64,000 nucleotides of DNA from Singulisphaera acidiphila DSM 18658 (GCF_000242455.2 NC_019892.1:1798001-1862000); one strand, 5' to 3'. Positions 17,701-26,599 are shown, counted from the stretch's first letter. Translations and numbers: made by a program. Notes: a model not told the origin generated them from the letters alone.

Positions 17701-19430
17701 GGAGGCGTGGGCGTCTCGCCTTTGGCGAAGGACTTCTCAAACTCCGCCCGGGCCAGTTCGAGGTCCCCGGTGCTGCGCCGAGCCTGATGGACTTCGCCGC
17801 TCAGCAGGTGGAGCGTTGCCTCGAGCTCACGGGGGAGTTGCCCTTGGGCCACCTGGGCCAGGAGGCTGTCGACGATCGGCGCGGCCTCTTCGGGATAGCC
17901 TGCCTGAACGATCGACCAAGCCGCCCAGATCTGGTACTGGGGTTCGAGGGTTCCCATCCGCATCGCGCGCTGGAGATACTGCCGGCCGAGGCCTGTCTCC
18001 TGCGAGAGAACCAGGGCCACGCCGTAGCGTGCGTGGGCCTCGGCGAATTCAGGGAGTTGAGCCGCAGCGAGCTTCAGGTGATTCAGGGCGCTGGCACGGA
18101 GCTTCAGTTGAGCCGGATTCGGCGCGGTGGGCGGGGTCTTTCCCCGGCCTACCGCACTCACCCCTGAGTTTTCGAGCTCGATCGAGCCTTGGAAAAGATG
18201 CCCCAGGCCCTGGTAGATCGTCGAAGAAGACTCGACGAGCTTGGCGATATGCGGGCCGGCCTTGGTGAAGCGTTCCTTGTCTTCGGGATCACGCAGAGCC
18301 ACCTCAACCGCGATCGTGTGCAGCCCGAGCACGGTCTCGGCATTGTTCGGTCGGGCGGCCAGGGGAAGTCGGAGGGCTTTTTCGACGATTGCGAGGCATT
18401 CGGCCCGTTTCGATCGGAACCGCAAATGTTCGGCATAGCTCAGGTAGACCTGAAGTTCCGGTCGATTGACTTCCTCGAGCGCTTTCTGAAAGAGACTTTC
18501 GACGTTGCCGTCGATCGCATCGACCAGGCTGGTCAGCGAGGCCCTTGTTTTCGGCTCGGAGGTGGAAGCGATCCGGGTGAGCGATTTCTGGACCCCTTCC
18601 AGAAGGGCGCTGAGCCGAGCGAGCCGGGTCGGAGCCAGCGGCGCACCCGCGAGTACGGTTTGCACCTCGGTCTGGAGGGTTTCGACCCTTGCGGTCAGCG
18701 CCTCCAGATCCTTGGGGGGGGTCGTCAAGACATCGAGTTCACGGAGCCGGAGCAGAGCCATCCGATCGAGCGTGCCGGCATCGGCGGGAAGGCTCAGCGC
18801 TCGCGTCTGCTGCATGGCGTCTTCGATGGCCGTTGAATCACGCAGTTGCTGGGCGAGCCTGGCCTTGATCCAGTTGATCCGGATCGGGGAGGCCTTGGCG
18901 GTCACAAGAGCCTCGAGATGTCGTTTGACGTCCGGGATCTTGGGCGTCTTTTCTTCCAGTGTTTCGGAGGCGAGTACGTAGCGTGCGTCGAGGTTGGTCG
19001 GCTCCATCCCGAAAAGCTCGTTTGCCCAGAGGAGGCAGTCGGGGCCGACACCGCGCCTGATGGCATCGGCGAGGAGGAGTCGGCGTGGCTCCTTCAACGA
19101 CTTTCCGTATCGGGCCGCGGTGATGAGCGACTCGATCCGCCGGGCCTGCATCTCCGATTGCTTCTCCGGCGGCACCTGCTCGGTCCACTCGTCATACAAC
19201 TTCGCGATCTCTTCATGGATCGCGGCGTTCCGGCCGTCCTTCTGGAGGGCTCGCTTGTAATGGATCAGTGCCTTCTCATACTGCTTGGCGGATCGCGCGG
19301 CCCTCGCCTGTGGCAAGATATCGCTCGAACCCCGAGGTATTAAGGTGTAGGCAATGGCGACGACGCCAACGACGGCGATGACGAGAAACAGTCCGGAGAG
19401 GACCAGGAGGGGTTTCCAACGGACGGTCAT
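14790..19430 (-). CDS. giant membrane-anchored TPR-repeat protein
   Basis: A 1546-residue protein. ATG 19430 has AAGGAG nine bases upstream (an ATG three codons earlier overlaps that site). One N-terminal membrane helix (VLSGLFLVIAVVGVVAIAY, about residues 7-28) is followed by tetratricopeptide-like repeats over nearly the whole length, recognised by recurrent A-x-x-x-Y-x-x-A-L patterns such as EKALIHYKRAL, TGAVTHFDAALKKDPGN, ETAEAYVEALERNPRQ and EQYDLVLKSTANSVEAINN. The repeats must lie outside or inside the membrane as a long superhelix for protein contacts. Similar very large TPR proteins are common in planctomycetes and in exopolysaccharide export loci (PEP-CTERM type), but no such partners are next to it. 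It is monocistronic. Confidence 0.85.
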   Translation of the reverse strand: MTVRWKPLLVLSGLFLVIAVVGVVAIAYTLIPRGSSDILPQARAARSAKQYEKALIHYKRALQKDGRNAAIHEEIAKLYDEWTEQVPPEKQSEMQARRIESLITAARYGKSLKEPRRLLLADAIRRGVGPDCLLWANELFGMEPTNLDARYVLASETLEEKTPKIPDVKRHLEALVTAKASPIRINWIKARLAQQLRDSTAIEDAMQQTRALSLPADAGTLDRMALLRLRELDVLTTPPKDLEALTARVETLQTEVQTVLAGAPLAPTRLARLSALLEGVQKSLTRIASTSEPKTRASLTSLVDAIDGNVESLFQKALEEVNRPELQVYLSYAEHLRFRSKRAECLAIVEKALRLPLAARPNNAETVLGLHTIAVEVALRDPEDKERFTKAGPHIAKLVESSSTIYQGLGHLFQGSIELENSGVSAVGRGKTPPTAPNPAQLKLRASALNHLKLAAAQLPEFAEAHARYGVALVLSQETGLGRQYLQRAMRMGTLEPQYQIWAAWSIVQAGYPEEAAPIVDSLLAQVAQGQLPRELEATLHLLSGEVHQARRSTGDLELARAEFEKSFAKGETPTPPVQLRLAQIDGQLGRPEEALKRIESLRQQNAGGAAAEHLAVLILQEQDKNDEARTTLDEARKRFPDSDELVGLDAAMLVKDEKGEEANTVLAQYIARNPDNIGIALAHAQLLSDTLKKPEEARKVLLTAADRSDNSGPLVQLALLDLRMHDHAAVATTIGKIRTRWKEAAIGDLLDAQLALDQNDLTGAVTHFDAALKKDPGNKLVQFWKAQLDSRTGSTEEARESLEEIARAKPTKEVDGGLSLMTAAESSLAAIALETGDPDSAINRLEVLRGKGQNNIGGLTRADRWQLVTAYSAKGEWTTAKREIASLLNDTKTKPSFDERVRGANFYRVHDEDEAALAQLDYVIQVDPSHPPAVVSRAYILARGKKYNEASALLTKAIAATTKEKPPAVFFLMQAAVDSLTEPKDNASERALATLEKGLDLQPDSRELVHAKYRVIQLLKGDKEAIAYVEAKAEAGPKPVFRRMLVEIYSKHNDLTGAERVLRQLLADSPKDALVAANLVRVVGLQAIQASQQNKPDVEQTLNEKVAGMIREFRTRFPTDLTFLQAECDLAARRGDLTRATAITQEMDKISKGSSSGPLTRAKIYASQGRLRETAEAYVEALERNPRQFDVRLMLGQTRLRLNEYTEAIQQAKMVLEVDNDQPDAVLLLARATVAQPGSDSQVAARRAEVVETLSAAIRKNPGFAEAYHEKSEIQILLKDRKQAIATLNEAVEANPEDAAGLALLIQRLSETREDGRAATADELAEAEKVAAKIGDSDEKGNLMLAIAVGYHKSGQLTAALPWAKKAASKLDVPLVHLNYGDLLLSIAEKTKDATEAKPYFEKAVEQYDLVLKSTANSVEAINNKAWILHTHLGRSAQALELANGFLKRVDPGTLPSEFFDTVGSIQEATGRAREAEDSYAKGLRKSPDHPVLNYHMGKLFAADRRRAAQAGTYLEKAIAGRDRLSPTMASDLESVMKKLRIKAN

Positions 19431-19860
19431 CGGGCTCATCTCCTTCAGCTCAAGGTGCCGGACCGCGACGATCGTGGGGACTCCCGAACGCTCGACCATC
19501 CGGGTCTGAGGTGCGGACCAAGGTGCGCGGCGATGGAAAAGTCGGAGCAAGAGCTTGGCAGCCTGAAACGAAGGCACACGCTCAGTCCGGGATCGGCGGA
19601 AATTCCGGACCGGGCACAGCGTACCTGACGCAAGGGAACGAACCTCGTTCCTTCACGCTGCCAAGAATCGAATCAAAAAATGCCAGAGGGAGGGCCGACT
19701 CACGAAGGAGTGCGAAGTCCGCGAGGAGAGGGGAATGGCAATGCCTTCTGCCCTGATACCTCAACGAGGTCGCAATCCGTTGCAGTTCGTGCACCACATC
19801 CGGGCAGCGTGCCAGGATAGAGACTCCGTTCAGAGACTTCAAGCTAATTCGCTCATTCAA
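19431..19860. other. intergenic before insertion sequence
   Basis: No gene is supported. This is the upstream region of the TPR gene and the original intergenic sequence that received the insertion sequence. Open frames here are antisense or chance. Confidence 0.5.
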
Positions 19861-19869
19861 GGCCGCGAG
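19861..19869. repeat. target-site duplication, left copy
   Basis: GGCCGCGAG, repeated exactly at 21389-21397 on the other side of the insertion sequence: a 9-bp target duplication. Confidence 0.85.
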
Positions 19870-19894
19870 CGGTGAGCGTCTTGACAGTTGGTGG
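19870..19894 (+). repeat. left terminal inverted repeat of the ISKra4-type element
   Basis: Starts CGGTGAGC and ends AGTTGGTGG; the reverse complement of 21364-21388 matches it in 18 or more of 25 positions, with the mismatches mostly in the central block. Confidence 0.8.
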
Positions 19895-19963
19895 AATCTT
19901 TGTACACAAGAGGGAAACCGGCGGTACCTGAGGAAAACCCGACCTCGGAAACGGAGTCCATCC

Positions 19964-21354
19964 ATGCCGACCGCACCCGTGCCTCCCGAGAAACAGGCTG
20001 AAATCGCGGGGCTCGAGCAAGCCATCCGCGAGGCCGTCGATGCCGAAATCAGCGAACTCGCGGCCAATCTTGCCATCACCGACGACGCCCACCTCTTCGG
20101 CGCCAACGAATTCAAGATCCGGGCCCTGGCTCACAAGATCGCCGCCAAGGCGATCGAGCAGCACCTGACGCGAAAAAAAACGGATACGACGGAGCCAGCG
20201 TAACCTGTCCCCACTGTAGCCGGACGGCGGAGTTTCATTCGCACCGCCTGCACACCTCCTTCACCCTTGTGGGAGCCGTCCGCTACCGCCGGGCTTACTA
20301 CCTCTGTCGATGCTGTGGCAAGGGGCTGTTCCCCTTCGATCGCGAAGCGGGGCTGACGACCCGCGACTTGACGCCGGCTTTGGAACGCGTCGCGAGCTTG
20401 GCCGGGGCAGTTGCCGACAGCTTCGAGAAGGGGGCGGAACTGCTCGAAGAGATGGGGGGTGTCCGGGTCTCGGAATCGACTGTCGAACGGACCACCGAAG
20501 AGGCCGGTCAACGTCTGGCTGAGGCGGTCCAGGCCGGCTCGCACTTGGGTCCCCCGGCCGACTGGCCCTGGCACAAGGATTACGAAGGCCAACGTTGTGC
20601 GTACGTCGAACTCGACGCCACTGGGGTGCGGCGTCAAGGGGAGGGAGGGGGACCCGCCGAAGGCCGCATGGCCTACGTGGGGATGGTCTGTAACCCCACC
20701 CCGGAGTGGCCTTGGCCCGACGAGAAACCGCAGCCGATGCAGGCGCGTTACCTCGCGGGCCTGTATCCCTTGGAGGAGTTCGGTCCCTTGCTCCGCACGC
20801 CCGCCGGAGACGTCGGTATGGACCGGGCCGATCGCTGGATCGGCCTCTCCGACGGCGGCGCGGGCCTGGAGGATCGACTCCGTGAAAACTTTCCGCATGT
20901 GGAAGTGATCATTCTTGACTTTTTTCACCCTGCGGAGAAGCTCACCGGCTTGGCGCGTCTGCTGCACCCTCAGGACGAGGACCAAGCCGAAGACCAAGCC
21001 CGGCGATGGCGACAGTTGCTCAAAGAGGAAGGGGGCGCGGTGTTGGGATCTGTCCTGCGGGAATGGGACTGGCCGCGCCGGCCTGGCCTGGGCGAAGCCG
21101 CGACCGAGTTAATCGGTTACCTTGAACGCCAGGCGCACCGGATGGACTATCCCGAATACCTGGCGCGTGGCTGGTGTATCGGGAGCGGGGCGATCGAGAG
21201 CGCGTGCAAGACGGTGGTGGGGCAGCGTCTGAAACTGGCCGGAATGCGTTGGGGCGAAGACGGCGCTCACGCCCTCTGCCACCTCCGCGCCCTCTACCGC
21301 AGCGAAAAAGGCCAGTGGGACGCCTTCTGGAATCGCGACTATTCCAGCAACTGA
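19964..21354 (+). CDS. ISKra4-family transposase, made by -1 frameshift
   Basis: DDE transposase. The first frame (19964-20203, 79 residues, helical: AIREAVDAEISELAANLA, EFKIRALAHKIAAKAIEQHL) stops soon after A AAA AAA; slipping back one base continues as KKNGYDGASVTCPHC into the second frame, which runs to 21354, for about 463 residues. The second part has a zinc-finger pair (CPHC and CRCC), catalytic aspartates in YVELDATGVR and GLSDGGAGLED, and the family signature CIGSGAIESACKTVVGQRLKLAGMRW split over its C-terminal third with the catalytic Glu. The second frame alone has no zinc finger start, so the fused product is the likely active form. Confidence 0.85.
20173..20180 (+). other. programmed -1 frameshift slippery site
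   Basis: Eight A residues; in the frame of the first reading frame they read A AAA AAA, the classic bacterial IS slippery heptamer. Shifting back one base opens the second frame with no intervening stop and rebuilds the zinc-finger region. A downstream stimulatory structure was not identified. Confidence 0.75.
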
Positions 21355-21363
21355 ACGTCCGTC

Positions 21364-21388
21364 CTACCAACTAATGTGATGCTCACCG
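21364..21388 (-). repeat. right terminal inverted repeat of the ISKra4-type element
   Basis: Contains ACCAACT and GCTCACCG, the inverse of the left end. It starts ten bases after the transposase stop. Confidence 0.8.
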
Positions 21389-21397
21389 GGCCGCGAG
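21389..21397. repeat. target-site duplication, right copy
   Basis: GGCCGCGAG, identical to 19861-19869. Confidence 0.85.
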
Positions 21398-21500
21398 GGA
21401 CGGGTTGTGCGGCTCGGGCAAGTTCTGCCGGGGGTCGCTCGCCCCGGCAGGCAGGCACTTGGTGCGTGTCTTGGTTGAATGGGCAATGTGGAGCGACGGC

Positions 21501-22856
21501 CTATTTTGTCGGCTCGCCGCGATACGCCTTGTCGAGCAGGTCGACGGGGTGAACGACCTTCATCGGGCTGCCCCGTTCCTTGATCTTGCGGGCGATCTGG
21601 AGGATGCAGCCGACGTTGCCCGTCGCCACCACTTCCGCTCCGGTCGCGGCGAGGTGGTCCATCTTGCGGACCCCGAGGCGTTCGGACATCTCCGGCTGGG
21701 TCAGGTTGTAGGTGCCGGCGGCACCGCAGCAGATCTCGGTTTCCTCGAGCGGGACGAGTTCGACTCCGGGAATCATGGAGAGCAACTGGCGCGGCTGGCT
21801 CCGAATCTGCTGGCCGTGGCAGAGGTGGCAGGCGTCGTGATACGTCACCTTCATCGGCAGCGGGTGGGTCGGCTTGATTGGGCCGAGCGCGACGAGGAAT
21901 TCGGAGATATCACGCACCTTGGATGTAAACTGCTCGGCGGCGGCATGGTCGGCACCGGGCAGGAGGTGCGGATAATCTTTGAGCATGGCACCGCAGCCGG
22001 CGGCGTTGACGATGATCGCGTCGTACTGAGTCGGGTCGAAGGCCGCAATGTTCTGCCTGGCCAGTTCGAGAGCCGGTTCTTCGACGCCTGAGTGGTAATG
22101 GATCGCGCCGCAGCAGACCTGGCTCCGGGGGACGACAACCTCGCACCCGTTTTGCTGGAGCACGCGGGCCGTCGCCGCGTTGGTCTCGGGATACATCGCG
22201 TCGGCCACGCAGCCGAGGAAGAGGGCGACCCGAGCGCGCTTGGGGCCGATCGCCGGCAGGACTTCGGGCAAGCCCCCGTGGCTTGCCGCCAGTTCGGGGA
22301 GCATCGCCTGCATCCGCCGCAAGGTCGGCGGCAAGAGTTTGGTGAGCCCGACCTTCTCGGCCCAGTTGATCAGGCCGACACGCTGGAGCAAACGGGCCGG
22401 CAGCAAGGCGAGCTTCACCCGCCCCGAGTAGGGGAATAAGTGATGGAGGATCAGACGCCGGAGCAAGCTCGTCCGTTCCGAGGCGGGAGCGGTGCGCTGG
22501 AGGGCGACCTTGAAGGGTTCGATGATCTTGCCGTACTGAACCCCCGAGGGGCAGGCGCTCTCGCAGGCTCGGCAGTCGAGGCAGAGATCAAGGTGCTCAC
22601 GAACTTCGGGGCTGAAATCGAGCCGGCCGTCGGCCACGGCGCGCATCAAGTAAATGCGCCCGCGCGGGCTATCGTTCTCGTCGCTGGTCTCGACGTAGGT
22701 GGGGCAACTCGCCGTGCAGAGGCCGCAGTGGACGCAATCCTGATAGAGTCGGTAGTCGATCTTGCTCGAGAGCCAGTCGAGGTCGACGCTCGTTTCCTGA
22801 GCGGGTCGGACCGGCGGCTTGGACTCCGTCTTCGATTCGGGCGTCGCGATCGCCAT
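21501..22856 (-). CDS. glcF: glycolate oxidase iron-sulfur subunit
   Basis: The Fe-S subunit that passes electrons from the flavin subunits of glycolate dehydrogenase to the respiratory chain. The 451 residues hold two [4Fe-4S] ferredoxin motifs, C41-x2-C44-x2-C47-x3-C51 and C92-x2-C95-x2-C98-x3-C102, followed by two CCG domains with CCGAIHYHSG and CCGAAGTYNLTQ. It is the last gene of the leftward glcD-x-glcE-glcF series, 38 bp after glcE. The insertion sequence lies just downstream of it and does not touch it. The same architecture occurs in lactate utilisation proteins, but neighbours favour glycolate. Confidence 0.92.
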   Translation of the reverse strand: MAIATPESKTESKPPVRPAQETSVDLDWLSSKIDYRLYQDCVHCGLCTASCPTYVETSDENDSPRGRIYLMRAVADGRLDFSPEVREHLDLCLDCRACESACPSGVQYGKIIEPFKVALQRTAPASERTSLLRRLILHHLFPYSGRVKLALLPARLLQRVGLINWAEKVGLTKLLPPTLRRMQAMLPELAASHGGLPEVLPAIGPKRARVALFLGCVADAMYPETNAATARVLQQNGCEVVVPRSQVCCGAIHYHSGVEEPALELARQNIAAFDPTQYDAIIVNAAGCGAMLKDYPHLLPGADHAAAEQFTSKVRDISEFLVALGPIKPTHPLPMKVTYHDACHLCHGQQIRSQPRQLLSMIPGVELVPLEETEICCGAAGTYNLTQPEMSERLGVRKMDHLAATGAEVVATGNVGCILQIARKIKERGSPMKVVHPVDLLDKAYRGEPTK

Positions 22857-22894
22857 GCAGGATTGCCTCGTCTCTCAGCCAAAGAGTCTGTTCA

Positions 22895-24166
22895 TTAAAT
22901 TGTAGCGACGAACCGCCCTGGGTTCATCACGCCCTTGGGGTCGAGGCTCCGTTTGATGCGCTCGGCCAAGGCCCAGTCGGGCCGAGGTGTTCCCCAGACG
23001 AGCAGCCGCTCTTTCCATTCGACCGGACAGCGCGTGAGCATCAGGCTTCCGCCATCGACGGCCGCCGCGGCGCGAAGCCGATCAATTTCGGGGACGAGTG
23101 TCTCGAGGCTGGGCGATCCGAGGGCATGACCGCGGACGATCCCGTTCCCGGCGTGGGCTTGCACGGCCCAGCGGTCGTTGTCGAAATCCCGGACGAACGC
23201 GGCGACGGACGAGGGGCGCAAGTTCGCCACGATGCTGACCGGCCCGACCTCGGCCGCCTGAAACTCGGTCAGGGCCGACCAGAGCGACTCGGCGTCGGCC
23301 CCCTCACGGAGGACGATGTTGGTCCGGCCCAGTTCGATCATCAAGCGGTCGACTTGCCAGGCGACCGACGCGGCATTGTCCTCGAAGCCGACGACCAGCA
23401 CCCAATCGCCCGCCGGTAGGCCACGGGCTTCTCCGGTGTGACGCGCTCCGGAGCCGTTGAACAGGTCGATCGCGATCGGGCGCGTGGCCGACGTATTCAG
23501 GCGGTCGAACGCCGGCACCAGCCCTTCGACGCTGGTGAAGGGCACCCAGACGAGTGCGGAGGCTTCGGGCATCGGCCGGACCTTTTGGGTCAATTGCGCG
23601 ATGACCCCGAGTGTGCCGAGCGAGCCCGTCAAAAGCTTGGGAAAGTCGTATCCGGCGACGTTCTTGACGACGCGGCCCCCCCCCTTCACCAGGGCGCCAT
23701 CAGCTGTGACGAAGCTGACACCGATAATCTGGTCACGCGGTCGGCCCGCGCCGAACCGACGCGATCCGGTGGTGTTCGTCGCGTAGATCCCGCCGAGTGT
23801 GGCGCGGTCGGGATGAGGCGCGTCGATCAGGAGCCGCTGACGCTTCTCGGCCAGGATCGTGCGGAGCGCTGAGAGGGTGATCCCGGCCTCGACTGTGATC
23901 GTCATATCGGCCGCCGGATAGTCGATGACGCGATCCAAGGATCGGGTGTCGATCGCCACTCCCGGGGTGCGCGGGGTGCCGCCGTAGTCGAGAGCGGTCC
24001 CCCCCCCTTGGGGATAGATCGCCTGTCCCTGCGCAACGTGATCGATCACGGCATGACGGAGCGCATCGATGGTCTCGGGGCGCTCCGTCGCGAGGGCGTG
24101 CCGGCCATCGCCGAGCCGTCCTCCGATCGGAGAATCGGGCCAGTTCAATGCGGAGTCTCCGGTCAT
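22895..24166 (-). CDS. glcE: glycolate oxidase FAD-binding subunit
   Basis: FAD-linked oxidase of the PCMH type, the second flavin subunit of glycolate dehydrogenase. The 423 residues include the FAD pyrophosphate-binding segments AIYPQGGGTALDYGG (about 54-68) and ATLGGIYATNTTGSRRFGAG, then GGGRVVKNVAGYDFPKLLTGSLGTLGVI, which is characteristic of GlcE. The ATG overlaps the TGA of the upstream 270-residue gene by four bases, so the two are translationally coupled. The C-terminus ends with NPGRF as in the family. Confidence 0.92.
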   Translation of the reverse strand: MTGDSALNWPDSPIGGRLGDGRHALATERPETIDALRHAVIDHVAQGQAIYPQGGGTALDYGGTPRTPGVAIDTRSLDRVIDYPAADMTITVEAGITLSALRTILAEKRQRLLIDAPHPDRATLGGIYATNTTGSRRFGAGRPRDQIIGVSFVTADGALVKGGGRVVKNVAGYDFPKLLTGSLGTLGVIAQLTQKVRPMPEASALVWVPFTSVEGLVPAFDRLNTSATRPIAIDLFNGSGARHTGEARGLPAGDWVLVVGFEDNAASVAWQVDRLMIELGRTNIVLREGADAESLWSALTEFQAAEVGPVSIVANLRPSSVAAFVRDFDNDRWAVQAHAGNGIVRGHALGSPSLETLVPEIDRLRAAAAVDGGSLMLTRCPVEWKERLLVWGTPRPDWALAERIKRSLDPKGVMNPGRFVATI

Positions 24167-24975
24167 GGTTGGGTGGGATAGTAGCGGATGTCTTGGCCCG
24201 AGAGGATGCGTTCGACCGCTTCCTGGACCGCATGAAGCGTGTCGACGGTCCAGGCGTCGAACACACCCGGCCAGGCGTCGGTATGGAGGATCTGCCCCTC
24301 GTAGGCCAAGCGGTGGAGTGCGAAGGCGACGCGGCGATCGAGAAACTTGGCCTCGCTCGTTTCCATCTCCAGCGTCTGAAGCGCCCGAGCCAGTTCCGCG
24401 ATCTCGCTCACCGAGACCATCTCACCCCGCCGCAAGCAGGGGAGAAACGCCAACGGGTCGTCCTCCCCCCCCTGCCCCGCGTGATGCAGAACAACCAGGG
24501 CCGACGGGCTGATCGGCTCGAGTAACTGGGGCGGTTGGGGTGGAGGAGTATCCGGGTCGAGGGCCGATTCCGGAGGCGGCTCGGGAGGCTCTGCAAGTGG
24601 GTTGATGCTGATCTCGAGCGCGATCGGTTCGGCGGGTTCGCGCGGCGGAGTCTGTGCGCTCCATTCGGCGAGGTAGGCCGGGTCGTTGGCGATCTCTTGC
24701 AGCCCTTCCAGCGGACCGCTTCTGGCCTCGATCTCGGCGACCTGCCCGCGAATTTGCTCTGCCTTGATGGCGCGAGAGAGCAAGTCTTCACAGTAGTGTT
24801 GGACTGTTTCAACCCCCGCCCGCTCGGCCTGGCGTTCGGCCGTTTCGAGGAGCTCATCCTTCAAATAGAGCGTGAGCCGTTGCGGCTCCGGGTTGGGGTC
24901 GGGCAACTTGAATTCGCCGGATCGATAGACGCGAGGAAGGCGCCGCCATCGCGAGAATTTGGGTCGCTTGGCCAC
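24163..24975 (-). CDS. ribbon-helix-helix-like protein in the glycolate oxidase cluster
   Basis: A 270-residue protein of unknown function. After a basic head (MAKRPKFSRWRR) comes RLTLYLKDELLETAERQAERAGV plus HYCEDLLSRAIKAEQI split here into two parts: one short strand then two helices, the pattern of a ribbon-helix-helix DNA-binding unit. A proline- and glutamate-rich linker (about 120-165) leads to a helical C-terminal domain (EIAELARALQTLEMETSEA, FALHRLAYEGQILH). It overlaps glcE by ATGA and lies 163 bp after glcD. It could be a regulator of the cluster or a partner of the enzyme; neither is shown. Confidence 0.6.
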   Translation of the reverse strand: MAKRPKFSRWRRLPRVYRSGEFKLPDPNPEPQRLTLYLKDELLETAERQAERAGVETVQHYCEDLLSRAIKAEQIRGQVAEIEARSGPLEGLQEIANDPAYLAEWSAQTPPREPAEPIALEISINPLAEPPEPPPESALDPDTPPPQPPQLLEPISPSALVVLHHAGQGGEDDPLAFLPCLRRGEMVSVSEIAELARALQTLEMETSEAKFLDRRVAFALHRLAYEGQILHTDAWPGVFDAWTVDTLHAVQEAVERILSGQDIRYYPTQP

Positions 24976-25138
24976 CGCGCACCTTCCTCGCCAGAGCCAG
25001 AATCAAACGACAACACATGAAGGATCGCGAGACGTTTCGCCGACAAAGCCGGTGGAACGGCCCGAGACGTCTCATACCTAAACTACCAGATCGACCACCA
25101 TGACGACCAGTCGGGATCCAATGCCTCGGCTTGTCTTG

Positions 25139-26599
25139 TCAGGCCGAGGCCCGGTGCCCCGGGCCTTTCCGTTCGATGCATCCCGCACCCCCGGGCAACA
25201 TCTTGTCGGGGCTGCAACGGCCGTCCGGGTTGAACGTATTTCGCAAGACGACCATGGCCGCTAAGTCTTCCGGGGTGAAGAGCTTGGGCATGAATTCCAT
25301 CTTCTCGACGCCGATCCCGTGTTCCCCCGTGACGCTCCCCCCGACGTTGATGCATTCGTCGAGGATTTCGTGGCTCGCCTTGAGCACGCGGGCGACCTGG
25401 TCGGGATCGCGCTCGTCGAACAGGAGAATAGGATGGATGTTGCCGTCACCCGCGTGGAAGACGTTGGCGATCCGGATCCCGTGTCGCAGGCCGACCTCGG
25501 TGATGAACCGGAGGATGTGCGGCAGCTTGGTGCGTGGGACGACGCCGTCCTGGGTGCAGAAGGTCGGGCTGAGCCGGCCGATCGCGCCGAAGGCCGACTT
25601 GCGGCTCTTCCAGATCGCGACGTACTCGGGTTCCTTGCGAGTCCGCCAGGTGATTGACTTGGCGACCGACCCACCGTGGGTTCGGACGATTTCGGAAATG
25701 GCTTGCGCCTCGTGGTCGAGTCCGGCGTCGAGTCCGTCGACCTCGATAATCAGGACGGCGCCGGCATCGGTCGGGAACCCGAAGTGGAAGGCCTGCTCGA
25801 TCGCCTGGATCATGAGGGTGTCGAGCATTTCCAGGGCGGCGGGCACGATTCCGGCGGCAATGATCCCGCTGACGGTCTCGGTGGCCGCATCGACGCTGTC
25901 GAAGACCCCCAGCAAGGTGCGGCCCGCCTCCGGGTCTCGGGTCAGGTTCACGATCACCTTGGTGGCGATGCCGAACGTGCCCTCGTTGCCGACGATGACT
26001 CCCGTCAGGTCGTACCCTGGGTTGTCCTCGTTGATCCCACCCGTTTCCACCACGGTGCCGTCAGGGAGGACCAGCTCGACCCCCCGAACATGGTTCACGG
26101 TCACCCCATACTTGAGGGTATGCGGCCCTCCGGAGTTGGTGGCGACGTTGCCGCCGATGGTGCAGGCGCTTTGGCTCGACGGATCCGGTGCGTAGTGGAA
26201 CCCGGTCCCTCCGAGCGCGCGGGTCAGCCAGAGATTGACCACGCCGGGCTCAACGATCGCGTAGCGGTCGCGGGTGTTGATCTCGATGATCCGCTTCATT
26301 CGGGTCAGGCAGATCATCACGCCGCCGCCGACCGCAAGCGTCCCTCCGGCCAGGCTTGTCCCGGCGCCGCGAGGGACGAACGGAACGCCGGCCTTGTTGC
26401 AGAGCTTGACGACCGAGACGACCTGCTCGGTCGACGTCGGGAAGACGACGATGTCGGGTGTATTCTTCTCAATGACGTAGCCGTCGCACTCGTAGACCAC
26501 GAGCTCGTCGTGGCGGTGCAGGACGTTCTCCACGCCGAGGGCGGAAATGAGGTCATTCAGCAAGGTCGGCACTAACGTCGAAGAGGTCGAGTCGGACAT
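25139..26599 (-). CDS. glcD: glycolate oxidase FAD-linked subunit
   Basis: The catalytic flavin subunit that oxidises glycolate (or D-lactate) to glyoxylate. The 486 residues have the PCMH FAD-binding motifs PFVPRGAGTSLAGG (about 70-83) and CTIGGNVATNSGGPHTLKYG, and the C-terminal cap with HAGDGNIHPILLFD and VGGSVTGEHGIG, which are diagnostic of GlcD. ATG 26599 (MSDSTSS) is preferred over 26623, which would add eight Arg-rich residues. First gene of the leftward glc series. The recQ-end repeat lies 80 bp upstream of it, so its own promoter is compressed between the mini-island and the gene. Confidence 0.93.
   Translation of the reverse strand: MSDSTSSTLVPTLLNDLISALGVENVLHRHDELVVYECDGYVIEKNTPDIVVFPTSTEQVVSVVKLCNKAGVPFVPRGAGTSLAGGTLAVGGGVMICLTRMKRIIEINTRDRYAIVEPGVVNLWLTRALGGTGFHYAPDPSSQSACTIGGNVATNSGGPHTLKYGVTVNHVRGVELVLPDGTVVETGGINEDNPGYDLTGVIVGNEGTFGIATKVIVNLTRDPEAGRTLLGVFDSVDAATETVSGIIAAGIVPAALEMLDTLMIQAIEQAFHFGFPTDAGAVLIIEVDGLDAGLDHEAQAISEIVRTHGGSVAKSITWRTRKEPEYVAIWKSRKSAFGAIGRLSPTFCTQDGVVPRTKLPHILRFITEVGLRHGIRIANVFHAGDGNIHPILLFDERDPDQVARVLKASHEILDECINVGGSVTGEHGIGVEKMEFMPKLFTPEDLAAMVVLRNTFNPDGRCSPDKMLPGGAGCIERKGPGHRASA

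Larger units (their letters stand above)
19870..21388 (+). mobile_element. complete ISKra4-type insertion sequence
   Basis: A 1519-bp element bounded by imperfect terminal inverted repeats (GGTGAGC, two more matched bases, a 5-base mismatch block, then AGTTGGT on both ends) and a perfect 9-bp target duplication. It carries two overlapping frames joined by a probable -1 frameshift on a run of eight A. ISKra4 elements are known to have inverted repeats of tens of bases and duplications up to 9 bp. Both ends and duplications are intact, so the insertion is recent on an evolutionary scale. It landed between the TPR gene and glcF without breaking a gene. Confidence 0.87.

Noticed and set aside
25083..25355. 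90-codon leftward frame
   Set aside because: Overlaps the 3' end of glcD in another frame; His/Arg-rich chance text.
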